Of a stretch of DNA of 64,000 nucleotides, positions 8,168 through 16,721 are shown one piece after another. Numbering within the stretch: position 1 is the stretch's first letter; every line of letters starts with the position of its first letter. The notes below the pieces were generated by a model, which saw nothing but the letters and a program-made list of their open reading frames with translations, had not been told where the DNA came from and did no database searches. The stretch comes from Bacteroides graminisolvens DSM 19988 = JCM 15093 (GTDB lineage: Bacteria > Bacteroidota > Bacteroidia > Bacteroidales > Bacteroidaceae): assembly GCF_000428125.1 (NCBI RefSeq), contig NZ_ATZI01000001.1:186001-250000 (forward strand), written 5' to 3'. Position numbers and translations under genes: made by a program.

Positions 8168-9511
8168 CTACATTAAAACCTCCTTAAAGATTTCGCTCAC
8201 CGTAGGGTGAGGAAACACCACCCTCTTCCATTCATCGGCTTTTAACCCCATTTGAATAGCCATTGCAGCCAACGCAATCAGCTCCGAAGCAGGGTTTCCC
8301 AACAAGTGCGCTCCCAACACACTACCGTCGGAGGACAGAATCAGTTTGCACAAACCGCTTACCGCCTCGTTCTCAGCAACAAACCGGCCGGAATACGTCA
8401 TGGGCATCTTCCTAACCACATAATCAATTCCTGCTTTCATGGCAGCCTCTTCCGTGTAACCCACACCCGCAAATTCAGGATTCGAATACACCACTCCCGG
8501 TATGGCCCGGTACGACATGCTGTGCGACTTCCCCAATAAGCTATGAGCAGCCACCTCCGCTTCGCGAACAGCCGTATGCGCCAAAAGAGAAAAGCCGGTT
8601 AAGTCGCCACAAACATACACAGAAGGAATGCTCGTCTGCATGCAAGGATTCACCAGCGGATACCCTTGCTTCGTCACCTCCAGATTCAGATTCTCCAAAC
8701 CGAACCCCTTAACAACAGGCCGCCTGCCCACGCTCAGCAACAGCTTTTCCGAAGCAACCGGCTGAACACCGTCCTCTTCGAACTCAACCACCACTTCCCC
8801 GTCGGCCTCTTTCACCGCTACAACCTTACGGCTCAGCAAGAAAGAAACCCCTTTCTTGGAGTACTCTTCCCTCAACAACGCCGCCAGTTCCCGATCCATG
8901 CCGCTCAATATTTCATCCATCATTTCAACCACCGTAACCTTCACGCCCAGCGAGTTGAAATAAGAAGCAAACTCCACGCCAATGACCCCACCGCCTAAAA
9001 TAGTCAGCGAGCGGGGCAGCTCTTTCACCTCCAGCGCCTCCTTGTGGATCCAGTAAGGAACCCGGTCGACACCCGGAATGGGAGGAACGAACGTTTCGGA
9101 TCCCGTGCAAACAAGCAGATGCTCCGATTCGTACACCACTTCCCCGCACCGCACCCTGTTTTTATCAATAATGAATGCCTCACCGTTTATTACCTCAACA
9201 CCCGCCTGTGCCAACCTCGACTTGATACCCAGCACCAATTTACGAACCACTTTCGACTTACGCGCCACCATCTTGCCTAAATCAAAAGAAGCCGTGCCGA
9301 ACTCCACTCCGTACTTGGACGCCTGTCGCCCCGAGTCATACAGCTTTGCCGAATATAACAATGTTTTCGTCGGAATACACCCCTCATTCAAGCATACCCC
9401 GCCCAAATTACGCTTCTCAAATAACAGAACCTGCAAACCACCTGCAGCCAGTTTCTCCGCAGCAGTATACCCTGCCGGTCCGCCGCCTATAATAATCACA
9501 TCATACTTCAT
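8168..9511 (-). CDS. lpdA: Dihydrolipoyl dehydrogenase (E3)
   Basis: FAD-dependent disulfide oxidoreductase that reoxidises dihydrolipoamide in 2-oxo acid dehydrogenase or glycine cleavage complexes. 447 residues. FAD motif GGGPAG at 9-14, redox disulfide GGVCLNEGC with Cys40 and Cys45, NAD-binding GGGVIGVEFA near 170, and the C-terminal HPTVSE motif with the catalytic His near 438. No E1/E2 or glycine-cleavage gene is adjacent, so the partner complex is encoded elsewhere. Gene spacing suggests co-transcription with dacB downstream. Confidence 0.92.
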   Translation of the reverse strand: MKYDVIIIGGGPAGYTAAEKLAAGGLQVLLFEKRNLGGVCLNEGCIPTKTLLYSAKLYDSGRQASKYGVEFGTASFDLGKMVARKSKVVRKLVLGIKSRLAQAGVEVINGEAFIIDKNRVRCGEVVYESEHLLVCTGSETFVPPIPGVDRVPYWIHKEALEVKELPRSLTILGGGVIGVEFASYFNSLGVKVTVVEMMDEILSGMDRELAALLREEYSKKGVSFLLSRKVVAVKEADGEVVVEFEEDGVQPVASEKLLLSVGRRPVVKGFGLENLNLEVTKQGYPLVNPCMQTSIPSVYVCGDLTGFSLLAHTAVREAEVAAHSLLGKSHSMSYRAIPGVVYSNPEFAGVGYTEEAAMKAGIDYVVRKMPMTYSGRFVAENEAVSGLCKLILSSDGSVLGAHLLGNPASELIALAAMAIQMGLKADEWKRVVFPHPTVSEIFKEVLM

Positions 9512-9523
9512 AGATTATAAGAT

Positions 9524-9922
9524 TTATGATTGAACAATTCGTTCGCGTATCAGTTGAATAAACTCCTTCTCCTTCACCGGGATCAGCGCCACATACTTAT
9601 CATACCCCCAACGAATGAGCACAAAATGAGTCACCGAACAGTTGAACACAGTCATGGAACGTTTGCGCTCTATGGAAAGAATCTCCTCGATAGGAATGGT
9701 TCTTTTTTTGTAGAACCGCCCCTTTGCTATCACCAACAGCCCCTCCGCCGTAACGGTATAAGTAGTGTGTATCACACATTCAATCAATACCAGCAGCACA
9801 AGCGAAAAGAGCAACGCCCCAAGCGCCTGTTTATGCCAAACCAGATAAACCGTACAAACAGATACCAAAACCAGAAAAAGCAGATGATACCAGGTAATGC
9901 GGGCATGAAAAACACGATTCAT
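9524..9922 (-). CDS. Membrane protein with bacterial PH domain
   Basis: 132 residues. Two adjoining hydrophobic segments at about 12-30 and 33-50, then a beta-rich bacterial pleckstrin-homology-like domain (about 52-130) with the pattern YTVTAEGLLV and the helix-like PIEEILSIE. Such proteins are common in Bacteroidota and uncharacterised. It sits 12 nt upstream of lpdA on the same strand, so it may head the operon with lpdA and dacB. Confidence 0.72.
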   Translation of the reverse strand: MNRVFHARITWYHLLFLVLVSVCTVYLVWHKQALGALLFSLVLLVLIECVIHTTYTVTAEGLLVIAKGRFYKKRTIPIEEILSIERKRSMTVFNCSVTHFVLIRWGYDKYVALIPVKEKEFIQLIRERIVQS

Positions 9923-9998
9923 AAGCTTATTTTTGCCGGCAAGTTAACCAAATTATGAATTAATGCCAACGAAAAGCACAATGAATAGACTATTTTAG

Positions 9999-10006
9999 TA
10001 GTTTTG
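9999..10006 (+). promoter_or_regulatory. -7 box (TAGTTTTG) for nadB
   Basis: Exact fit to TAnnTTTG, 101 nt before the nadB ATG, which implies a leader of about 95 nt. No clear -33 TTG was found. Confidence 0.5.
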
Positions 10007-10107
10007 CAACACAATAAACAATTGTTGATGGCTAATGCCGGGCAAAGGCAGATGCTCCGTCTGTCTGCTTCTGATACAATAACCTTCAACCAACAACTTG
10101 TAAGATC

Positions 10108-11679
10108 ATGATTAAGAAATTCGATTTTCTGGTAATCGGTTCCGGAATTGCCGGTATGAGTTTTGCGCTGAAAGTGGCGCATAAGGGTAAAGTAGCGCTT
10201 ATTTGCAAAACCGAGCTGGAAGAAGCTAACACGTACTACGCTCAAGGAGGTGTCGCTTCGGTTACCAATACGTTAGTAGATAATTTTGAGAAACATATTG
10301 AAGACACGATGATCGCGGGCGACTGGATCAGTGATCGTGCCGCCGTTGAGAAAGTAGTTCGTGAAGCGCCTGCTCAAATCAACGAGCTCATAAACTGGGG
10401 CGTTAACTTCGATAAAAATGATAAAGGAGAGTTCGACTTACACCGAGAAGGCGGCCACTCCGAATTCAGAATACTCCATCACAAAGACAATACCGGTGCC
10501 GAGATACAAGATAGTTTGATCAATGCCATTAAAAACCATCCAAACATCACGGTGTTTGAAAATCATTTCGCCATTGAAATATTAACCCAGCACCATCTGG
10601 GCATTGAAGTAACCCGGCAAACGCCCGATATTCAATGTTACGGTGCCTACATACTCGATCTGAAGAGCGGCAAAGTAGATACCTATTTATCCAAAATAAC
10701 CCTCATGGCCACCGGAGGCGTGGGAGCTGTTTACCAAACAACCACCAACCCGCTTGTTGCCACAGGAGACGGTATTGCTATGGTGTATCGTGCCAAAGGT
10801 ACCGTTAAAGACATGGAATTCGTACAGTTCCACCCTACCGCCCTCTTCCATCCGGGCGACCGTCCGTCGTTCCTGATCACAGAAGCCATGCGCGGTTACG
10901 GAGGCATACTACGTACCAAAGACGGCAAAGAATTCATGCAGAAGTACGACTCTCGTTTATCGTTGGCTCCACGCGACATTGTGGCCCGCGCCATAGACAA
11001 TGAGATGAAGAACCGGGGAGACGACCACGTGTATCTGGACGTGACACACAAGGATGCAGAAGAAACCCGGAAGCACTTCCCCAACATCTATGAAAAGTGC
11101 ATGAGCCTGGGCATCGATATAACGAAAGAATTTATTCCCGTAGCCCCTGCCGCCCATTACCTTTGCGGAGGAATTCAGGTAGACCTCAACAGCCAGTCAT
11201 CCATCGAGAGACTTTATGCCGTAGGCGAATGCGCCTGCACCGGCTTGCACGGAGGCAATCGTTTGGCATCCAACTCACTGATTGAAGCCGTAGTCTATGC
11301 AGATGCAGCAGCACAGCATAGCCTCAACACGATAGACGAATACACCTACAACACCCGGATTCCCGAATGGAACGACGAAGGTACCCGTTCGCCCGAAGAG
11401 ATGGTGCTGATCACCCAAAGCATGAAAGAGGTGAATCAAATAATGAGCGCCTACGTGGGCATTGTGCGGTCTGATTTACGTTTAAAACGAGCATGGGACC
11501 GACTGGATATCATTTACGAGGAAACCGAAAGCCTTTTTAAACGCAGCTTGGTATCTAAAGAAATTTGCGAGCTAAGAAATGTAATCAATGTAGGCTATTT
11601 GATTATGAGACAGGCCATTGAACGCAAAGAAAGCAGGGGATTGCACTACACCATTGATTATCCTCATGCTAAAAAATAA
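10108..11679 (+). CDS. nadB: L-aspartate oxidase NadB
   Basis: FAD enzyme of de novo NAD synthesis that oxidises L-aspartate to iminoaspartate, the substrate of NadA (encoded at 37734 in this window). 523 residues. FAD Rossmann motif GSGIAG at 11-16, succinate-dehydrogenase-like features YYAQGGVA and HREGGHS, and the flavin/substrate region FHPTAL. The C-terminal helical domain ends with RGLHYTIDYP. In anaerobes fumarate probably serves as electron acceptor, as known for the family. It is not clustered with nadA or nadC. Confidence 0.95.
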   Translation: MIKKFDFLVIGSGIAGMSFALKVAHKGKVALICKTELEEANTYYAQGGVASVTNTLVDNFEKHIEDTMIAGDWISDRAAVEKVVREAPAQINELINWGVNFDKNDKGEFDLHREGGHSEFRILHHKDNTGAEIQDSLINAIKNHPNITVFENHFAIEILTQHHLGIEVTRQTPDIQCYGAYILDLKSGKVDTYLSKITLMATGGVGAVYQTTTNPLVATGDGIAMVYRAKGTVKDMEFVQFHPTALFHPGDRPSFLITEAMRGYGGILRTKDGKEFMQKYDSRLSLAPRDIVARAIDNEMKNRGDDHVYLDVTHKDAEETRKHFPNIYEKCMSLGIDITKEFIPVAPAAHYLCGGIQVDLNSQSSIERLYAVGECACTGLHGGNRLASNSLIEAVVYADAAAQHSLNTIDEYTYNTRIPEWNDEGTRSPEEMVLITQSMKEVNQIMSAYVGIVRSDLRLKRAWDRLDIIYEETESLFKRSLVSKEICELRNVINVGYLIMRQAIERKESRGLHYTIDYPHAKK

Positions 11680-11704
11680 GGGTTAACCCATCAACCACAA
11701 GCAT

Positions 11705-11737
11705 ATTGAAGCCGTGACGAATGATCACGGCTTCAAT
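11705..11737. terminator. Terminator between nadB and the small membrane protein
   Basis: Perfect 13-bp arms ATTGAAGCCGTGA (11705-11717) and TCACGGCTTCAAT (11725-11737) with a 7-nt loop, followed on the plus strand by ACCTTATTCTATT. Confidence 0.78.
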
Positions 11738-11749
11738 ACCTTATTCTAT

Positions 11750-12004
11750 TCAAATGATAAGGTATATTACAATCTGTATAGCAAGAATCAATAACAAGTA
11801 CAAAATGTGCTTTATTCTTCGTTTGATAAATGGCAATTGACCAATAATCAATAACCCAGTTAATATAGCCATTACCATAACCTGGCTATAATTCTTCTCT
11901 AGCGGATCCAGCGTAAATAGCAATGCGTAAATAATTGCTAATATGATTATTACGATTACGTATAACAGATCTCGCTTACTCTCATGATCAACATGCTTTT
12001 CCAT
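11750..12004 (-). CDS. Hypothetical three-helix membrane protein
   Basis: 84 residues: a charged N-terminus (MEKHVDHESKRD) and three hydrophobic segments at about 13-31, 40-56 and 65-84. No family was recognised. It is an isolated gene between the nadB terminator and the restriction island, and its DNA is AT-rich like the island rather than like nadB. It could belong to the island or be a remnant beside it. Confidence 0.6.
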   Translation of the reverse strand: MEKHVDHESKRDLLYVIVIIILAIIYALLFTLDPLEKNYSQVMVMAILTGLLIIGQLPFIKRRIKHILYLLLILAIQIVIYLII

Positions 12005-12193
12005 AAATATAACGTTTTTCTATGCCTATAAATTAAATAGCAAGATCAAAAGTAGGTATTTACAAATAAAAAATGCCTTAGTCTTGTTACATGATTTATT
12101 ACTGATGATACGACAAATGAATGATAAGTGCTAAGTTAAACTATATAACAGGCTTACTTACCAATCACTTGAAGGCAGAATTATGATTAAGAA

Positions 12194-12649
12194 CTAAGGA
12201 TTATTATTAGAAGATGGCTCCACTCGATATTTATCTAAGAAAAGCTTATTCAATAGATTATCTAAAGCTAAAAGTGTTGATTCTTTTTCGTGAGGTTTGA
12301 GTTGACATTCCCAAATTGTTATTACCTTCCAACCCATCGATAACAGTTTCTGTGTATTCTTAAAATCCCTTTCTTTATTATGTTTGATTTTGCTTGCCCA
12401 AAACTCCAAATTAGAGTGAGGCAAACGTCCATCTACCGCATGTCCATGCCAAAAACAGCCATGCACAAATATTACAACATTATATTTAGGAAGAACAATG
12501 TCGGGAGTTCCTGGAAGATGCTTAACATGTATTCGGTATCTATATCCTTTTGAGAACAAAAAACGACGAACCAACAATTCTGGTTTTGTATTCTTGCCTC
12601 TAATCTTGGCCATTACCTCTGACCTTTTCCCCTTTGTCCATATATCCAT
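12194..12649 (-). CDS. vsr: Very short patch repair endonuclease Vsr
   Basis: DNA mismatch endonuclease that nicks beside T:G mismatches formed when 5-methylcytosine deaminates. It protects the sites methylated by the neighbouring C5-methyltransferase. 151 residues. Conserved N-terminus (TKGKRSEVMAKIRGKNTKPE), catalytic-core pattern GTPDIVLPKY with Asp at 50, then VHGCFWHGH with His63, Cys65, Trp67, His68 and His70, and the C-terminal ITIWECQL. The first ATG is kept although it lies 37 nt inside the endonuclease gene, because the family's conserved N-terminus begins there. Third gene of the AT-rich R-M operon. Confidence 0.92.
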   Translation of the reverse strand: MDIWTKGKRSEVMAKIRGKNTKPELLVRRFLFSKGYRYRIHVKHLPGTPDIVLPKYNVVIFVHGCFWHGHAVDGRLPHSNLEFWASKIKHNKERDFKNTQKLLSMGWKVITIWECQLKPHEKESTLLALDNLLNKLFLDKYRVEPSSNNNP

Positions 12650-13683
12650 TCTAAATAGTTTTTTAAGGGAAACCCTCCTATGTACTTTTTAGATGCTATA
12701 TCTATCAGATCTAACCATTGAGAAAATCGATCTGAATTAATAGATGTTTCCCAATAATAAGACAACTCTGCTTCTGTTAATTCGTTCATTAATACATTCG
12801 GTATTAAATCCATGAGATCCGCTATTCTTTTCACAACTTGAGGCACTCCGCTATATTCCTTACCTTCAAAATTAAGTAGAACAGTTCCCCCTGCAGAAAA
12901 ATGATCTCTTAAACTGGCTGAGACATAACCTTTAGAGACCAAATATAGCATTAACCTTTTATATTTATCCCCATTTCCACCCAATAGCTCAGGGAAAAGG
13001 CAAAATGACTCACTCATTATTCTTTTCTTTTCATCCACATTTATTTGAGAAAAATCTGTAATGAAAAAATTAGAACGTTCATCTTCTCCTCCTAACCACC
13101 ACGGTCTTTGACCATCTTTTTGTATTTTGCGATAATAGTCTAATACCTTTTGTATCGGGTTATCAATTCTCATCTCATCATAGGGTATTTTCATTTTATC
13201 AAAAATAGTCTCTCCAGCCTCTAATTGCATGTTTATTAGATAACGTGGAGAATGAGTCACAACTACGTCAGACAGGCACTCTTCATAAGGTTTACATATA
13301 AAGTCAATAGGATCACATAATTTTCCAAACAACATGAAAATACGTTCAACACCAGCCACTCGAGTACCTTCCGCCACGCTACTACCGGTTGAAGTCCAGT
13401 TTGGAGACTTTGATGTTTTTACTTCTATACCGTAGTAGTCTTTAGCGACAATATCCGGAAACCGTCCACCCGACCATTTTACAATGGATCCGTCAAAACA
13501 TGTACCTCGAGCATGATCTTTAAGAATATCAACCGTCACATCCTCGAGCTTCGTGCCTCCTAAATCAAGGTACTTACAGGGATCTTTTTTAGAATTAGAC
13601 CTAAGAGTTTCCGTCATTTGAGATATCAAAAACTGAAAATCTTCTATTGGAGGAACCGGATTTTCTAATACTACCATAATCAA
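12613..13683 (-). CDS. Type II restriction endonuclease, PD-(D/E)xK type
   Basis: 356 residues. A PD-(D/E)xK nuclease core is visible: GGRFPD with Asp77, then GIEVK with Glu87 and Lys89, followed by a Ser/Thr-rich stretch and a long C-terminal half. It overlaps the methyltransferase by 4 nt upstream and Vsr by 37 nt downstream, the standard layout for a type II system. The recognition site cannot be read from the sequence. The family was not recognised beyond the nuclease core, so the restriction call rests on motif plus context. No frameshift or missing active-site residue is seen, so it should be functional. Confidence 0.8.
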   Translation of the reverse strand: MIMVVLENPVPPIEDFQFLISQMTETLRSNSKKDPCKYLDLGGTKLEDVTVDILKDHARGTCFDGSIVKWSGGRFPDIVAKDYYGIEVKTSKSPNWTSTGSSVAEGTRVAGVERIFMLFGKLCDPIDFICKPYEECLSDVVVTHSPRYLINMQLEAGETIFDKMKIPYDEMRIDNPIQKVLDYYRKIQKDGQRPWWLGGEDERSNFFITDFSQINVDEKKRIMSESFCLFPELLGGNGDKYKRLMLYLVSKGYVSASLRDHFSAGGTVLLNFEGKEYSGVPQVVKRIADLMDLIPNVLMNELTEAELSYYWETSINSDRFSQWLDLIDIASKKYIGGFPLKNYLEWIYGQRGKGQR

Positions 13684-15023
13684 TCAAAATAAATATTCCA
13701 TAAAAGCTCTAATCTCTTTGCAATATGATATGCAAGTAAAGGAGGAACAGCATTGCCTATAATTTTATAAGCAGCTGAAGCACTTAACAAAAAACGCAAT
13801 CTTTTTTTATCGCTAGGTATCACAAAATCATAGTCTAGAGGGAATGTTTGAATAATAGCGCACTCCCTAGGCGTAAGCCTTCTTTCACTAAAACCATTAC
13901 GCAAATCATCAACATAGACTCCTCCATGCTCCGTAGAAAGTCTTCTGAATTCAATATTTCCGTGATGTTCAGATCTTATTGTTGGTCCCAATCCATTAAG
14001 ATTAATCTCTTTTTGTCCTTGACAATGTATTCCCATAAATTTCGCTTTAGAAAAAAATCTTTGAGAATAGTCTTTCGTTTTCTCTGGCTCATCCAACAGC
14101 CTAAAAACATCCTTCAACTTTACCGGTTGAACTAGATCTGCCCCAACAGCTGTATAAGCATGGGTTGGCTTGGGGTATGGATTGTACTCATCAGGAATAA
14201 CATCTTGAGTAAGCGCTTTTAAAGCATCCTTGGAGAGAGCATCTTTTCTTATGCCTATAAAAATCACTCTCTCTCTTGTTTGGGGAACACCATAATTAGC
14301 CGCATGAAGAACTTTTGGAGAAAGAACAATATATCCATTCCCATCTGCAGAAGAAAAGTCTTTTTGTATGATCTCCTTAACTCCTTCCAGATTGGTTAGT
14401 CCTTTTACATTTTCTGCAATAAATATTTTAGGTTTAGTGATTTCAACAACCTCTTTCATCCAATAATATAATTTCCCCCTTGTTTCCTCACTCGCTATTT
14501 CATGAGTAATGATTTTACCTTTATGGTCCTTGTGCGAATTGAAGCCATTCCTCTTTCCTGCTACACTAAAATCTTGACATGGGAATCCCCCTGTTACAAT
14601 ATCAACATTTTCAGGAAATATTGGAACCCCTGATTTATGCATTTTCACTAATTCAACAATGCTTTCTTTACGAAAAACATGATTGCTATAACCCTTTTTA
14701 GAGAAATATGATGACCATGCAACATATGCCTCATTTAAAATATCATTGGCAAATACAGTATGAAAACGAGTAGATTTTAATTTTACGAAATAATCATCGA
14801 CCTCTTTTTCTATATAAGACGAACCCGACGGTATCATTTCTTTAAAAACATTGAAGCCACCCTCAAATCCAAGATCCATCCCTCCACAGCCGGAAAAAAG
14901 AGACACGACATTCAAATCCTTGCCTTCTATTAATTTCTGACTCGGCATATTAAAAATAATTGGAATTTGTTCCTTCAATTTATTTTCTACGTTATTATCA
15001 ATCTCAGATATATCGTAATTCAT
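13680..15023 (-). CDS. DNA (cytosine-5-)-methyltransferase
   Basis: 447-residue C5 methyltransferase that protects host DNA from the adjacent nuclease. Motif I is VSLFSGCGGMDLGFEGG (about 40-56), motif IV GGFPCQDFS with catalytic Cys149, motif VI ENV at 204-206, motif VIII QTRERVIFIG, and motif X GNAVPPLLAYHIAKRLE at the C-terminus. The target-recognition region lies at about 280-400. It has a perfect -7 box upstream and is first in a three-gene overlapping operon (methyltransferase-endonuclease-vsr). Producing the methylase first fits safe establishment after transfer. The low GC suggests acquisition. Confidence 0.95.
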   Translation of the reverse strand: MNYDISEIDNNVENKLKEQIPIIFNMPSQKLIEGKDLNVVSLFSGCGGMDLGFEGGFNVFKEMIPSGSSYIEKEVDDYFVKLKSTRFHTVFANDILNEAYVAWSSYFSKKGYSNHVFRKESIVELVKMHKSGVPIFPENVDIVTGGFPCQDFSVAGKRNGFNSHKDHKGKIITHEIASEETRGKLYYWMKEVVEITKPKIFIAENVKGLTNLEGVKEIIQKDFSSADGNGYIVLSPKVLHAANYGVPQTRERVIFIGIRKDALSKDALKALTQDVIPDEYNPYPKPTHAYTAVGADLVQPVKLKDVFRLLDEPEKTKDYSQRFFSKAKFMGIHCQGQKEINLNGLGPTIRSEHHGNIEFRRLSTEHGGVYVDDLRNGFSERRLTPRECAIIQTFPLDYDFVIPSDKKRLRFLLSASAAYKIIGNAVPPLLAYHIAKRLELLWNIYFD

Positions 15024-15049
15024 TTTAATGTTTTAAATTTATGTATGGA

Positions 15050-15057
15050 CAAATATA
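15050..15057 (-). promoter_or_regulatory. -7 box (TATATTTG) for the R-M-Vsr operon
   Basis: TATATTTG on the minus strand fits TAnnTTTG exactly, 27 nt before the methyltransferase ATG at 15023, giving a leader of about 20 nt. No separate C-protein (controller) gene is seen. Confidence 0.6.
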
Positions 15058-15213
15058 CTGGATTAAATCGAATATTCATAATCTGTACTCGCCGAAAAAC
15101 CAATCCACATTTCAACATTTGCACAAAATATAGCAACAAGGAAATATAGAAGGTATATGAATAAAAGGAAATAAATAAATTATCAATTTAAATTTCTTAT
15201 TCTCATTCAAAAC

Positions 15214-15285
15214 TTCTATTTTTACACCATCTCATTAACCAAGTGTTAAAGGAGTTACGGGACCGGCAACGGTCCTTGTTTTTTT
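15214..15285 (+). ncRNA. Candidate small RNA with GNRA-loop terminator
   Basis: A near -7 box (TATTTTTA) at about 15217-15224 is followed by about 35 nt, then a hairpin GGACCG-GCAA-CGGTCC at 15260-15275 with a GCAA tetraloop and a TTG plus seven-T tail (15276-15285). No coding frame is inside. The layout (promoter, about 50-70 nt, GNRA-loop terminator, no gene attached) parallels the unit at 4570-4653. It lies in the non-coding stretch between the R-M operon and the replication-like cassette. Confidence 0.42.
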
Positions 15286-15289
15286 ATAA

Positions 15290-15653
15290 GTTTGCAAAAC
15301 TAAGATTTATATTTTCAACAGAACAAATCATTGAAAGGTGATTAATTTGCAAAGCTAAATAAAGGAAACGTAACTAAACTAGCTGCAAATTACAACAAGC
15401 TATCAAGACAACAAATCACCATATTATTTCCTCCCCAACAATTAAAAATCCTACACCAACTTTTTAAAATTCTAGGCGTAGAAATAAAAATCGTAGGCGA
15501 ACAATAAAATATTTATGGTAATTATATAAAACATAAATAACACGTTGCATATATAATGTGTAAAATCATCGTTTTTTGATAAAATATCAGTATAGCAATA
15601 TTTTTCTTGCTAAAATAAATTGCATTTATAGTATTTATGTCAATTATTATATC
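15290..15653. other. AT-rich stretch with no recognised gene
   Basis: About 360 bp between the small-RNA-like unit and the next promoter. It is strongly AT-rich, with short repeated words (CGTAGGCG/CTAGGCGTA near 15473-15500) and no open frame of plausible composition. I see no RNA gene or mobile-element end here. Confidence 0.5.
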
Positions 15654-15661
15654 TACATTTG
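15654..15661 (+). promoter_or_regulatory. -7 box (TACATTTG) before the 42-codon ORF
   Basis: Exact fit to TAnnTTTG on the plus strand, about 48 nt before an ATG at 15709. It could drive the small ORF or serve the helicase cassette farther on. Confidence 0.45.
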
Positions 15662-15708
15662 CATTAACAAATGAAAAGCGTTATTGTTAATCTCATAAAA
15701 TACTGTGC

Positions 15709-15837
15709 ATGACTCTAAGAAAAACGGACTCTAAAACTATTTCAGACCGTCCATCTGTTAAGCTTCAAAAAGCATCTCACCTATATCTCAAAAACGCCCT
15801 GATCGTCATCAGCGATTGGCGGTACATTGATTCGTAA
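15709..15837 (+). CDS. Possible small protein, 42 residues
   Basis: ATG at 15709 to TAA at 15835-15837, encoding a basic 42-residue peptide that begins MTLRKTDSKTISDRPSVKLQ and ends in WRYIDS. The base composition of this segment is clearly richer in G and C than the surrounding non-coding DNA, and a good -7 box lies upstream. No ribosome-binding site or known family was seen. It may instead be a remnant of a longer gene. Confidence 0.3.
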   Translation: MTLRKTDSKTISDRPSVKLQKASHLYLKNALIVISDWRYIDS

Positions 15838-15927
15838 GAGAAATCATTACAGCGTGATTTGTCGACTCAACCAAAACTCAACCCGAATCTTCTTATCTAT
15901 ATTTTTAATATAATATTAATATATTGT

Positions 15928-16027
15928 GGCTGAAAGAGAGGCTGAAATGAATTTTAATTACATTCATAAATCACTGATATTCAATTGATTAAAAGCATAT
16001 TTTGAGGGGCTGAAAGAGAGGCTGAAA
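15928..16027. repeat. Iteron-like repeats GGCTGAAA-GAGA-GGCTGAAA, two copies
   Basis: The 20-bp unit GGCTGAAAGAGAGGCTGAAA occurs exactly at 15928-15947 and 16008-16027, start to start 80 bp. Each unit holds two GGCTGAAA words 12 bp apart, so there are four direct copies. An inverted copy (TTCAGCC) is at 16087-16093. They lie directly upstream of the winged-helix/primosome-like gene and the DnaB-type helicase gene, where an initiator-binding site or operator would be expected. Confidence 0.6.
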
Positions 16028-16118
16028 ATTTTCGGTTATTTATTTCAACAAAATTAGGCATGCGGAAACCCGCTTGTACAGCCTGATTCAGCCCTTAACA
16101 CATTTAAAATCTCTATCT

Positions 16119-16721
16119 ATGGATTCTATCGACAGCAAAGAGCCCGCCAAGGGCTACCTGCTTTTTCAAAAAGAGTTGCTCGAAGTGCTTAGAAAGCTCA
16201 GCGACAAACCGCTCACCGAGCGGGAGGCCTCCTTCGTCATGTTTTTCAAGGCCAACTACAAAGACGAGATCCTCGAGATCAATCGTCAAAAGGTGCTCTG
16301 CAGAAGGGGCGAATCGGTCCTCAGCAAAAGCAGTTGGGCCAAAGTATTCAATTGGCCATTGGGCAAAACCCGCTACTTCTTCAAGAAGCTGGTGGATTTG
16401 CAACTGATTGCCATTGTGCCCCATCGCAACCTGTTTCACATCCGCTTGCTGCATTATCCTCAGTGGAACAAGCCCGCGGGGATAAGTGCCGAACAAGACG
16501 ATGCGCAGTTTCAGGAGTTCTGGGACAAGTACCACGAAACCACGCAGATGCGCAAGACCAATGTGGCACGGGCAAAGCGGGAATGGGCGTTGCTCACCCC
16601 GCAGGAGAAGGAGCTGGCAGTGGAGGAGATCGACACGTACTTCTACTACCTCACCGACACCCGCTATTGCAAGCAGGCGGTCAATTACCTCAAAGACAAA
16701 ACGTTTTTAGACGAAGACTAA
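16119..16721 (+). CDS. Winged-helix / primosome-like replication protein
   Basis: 200 residues from the ATG at 16119; an earlier in-frame ATG at 16074 adds 15 residues that look like translated non-coding DNA. The N-terminal half has a helix-turn-helix-like layout (SKSSWAKVFNWPLGKTRYFFKKLVDLQLI, split here as SKSSWAKVFNW and KTRYFFKKLVDLQLI) as in phage or plasmid replication-initiation proteins. The C-terminal half (FWDKYH to YLKDKTF) resembles the DnaT/DnaD-like modules that often precede a DnaB helicase. It lies 67 nt before the helicase gene and just after the GGCTGAAA repeats. Function is inferred from architecture and context. Confidence 0.6.
   Translation: MDSIDSKEPAKGYLLFQKELLEVLRKLSDKPLTEREASFVMFFKANYKDEILEINRQKVLCRRGESVLSKSSWAKVFNWPLGKTRYFFKKLVDLQLIAIVPHRNLFHIRLLHYPQWNKPAGISAEQDDAQFQEFWDKYHETTQMRKTNVARAKREWALLTPQEKELAVEEIDTYFYYLTDTRYCKQAVNYLKDKTFLDED

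Noticed and set aside
12613-12649. Shorter Vsr starting at Met13
   Set aside because: The first 12 residues match the conserved Vsr N-terminus, so the overlapping start is retained.
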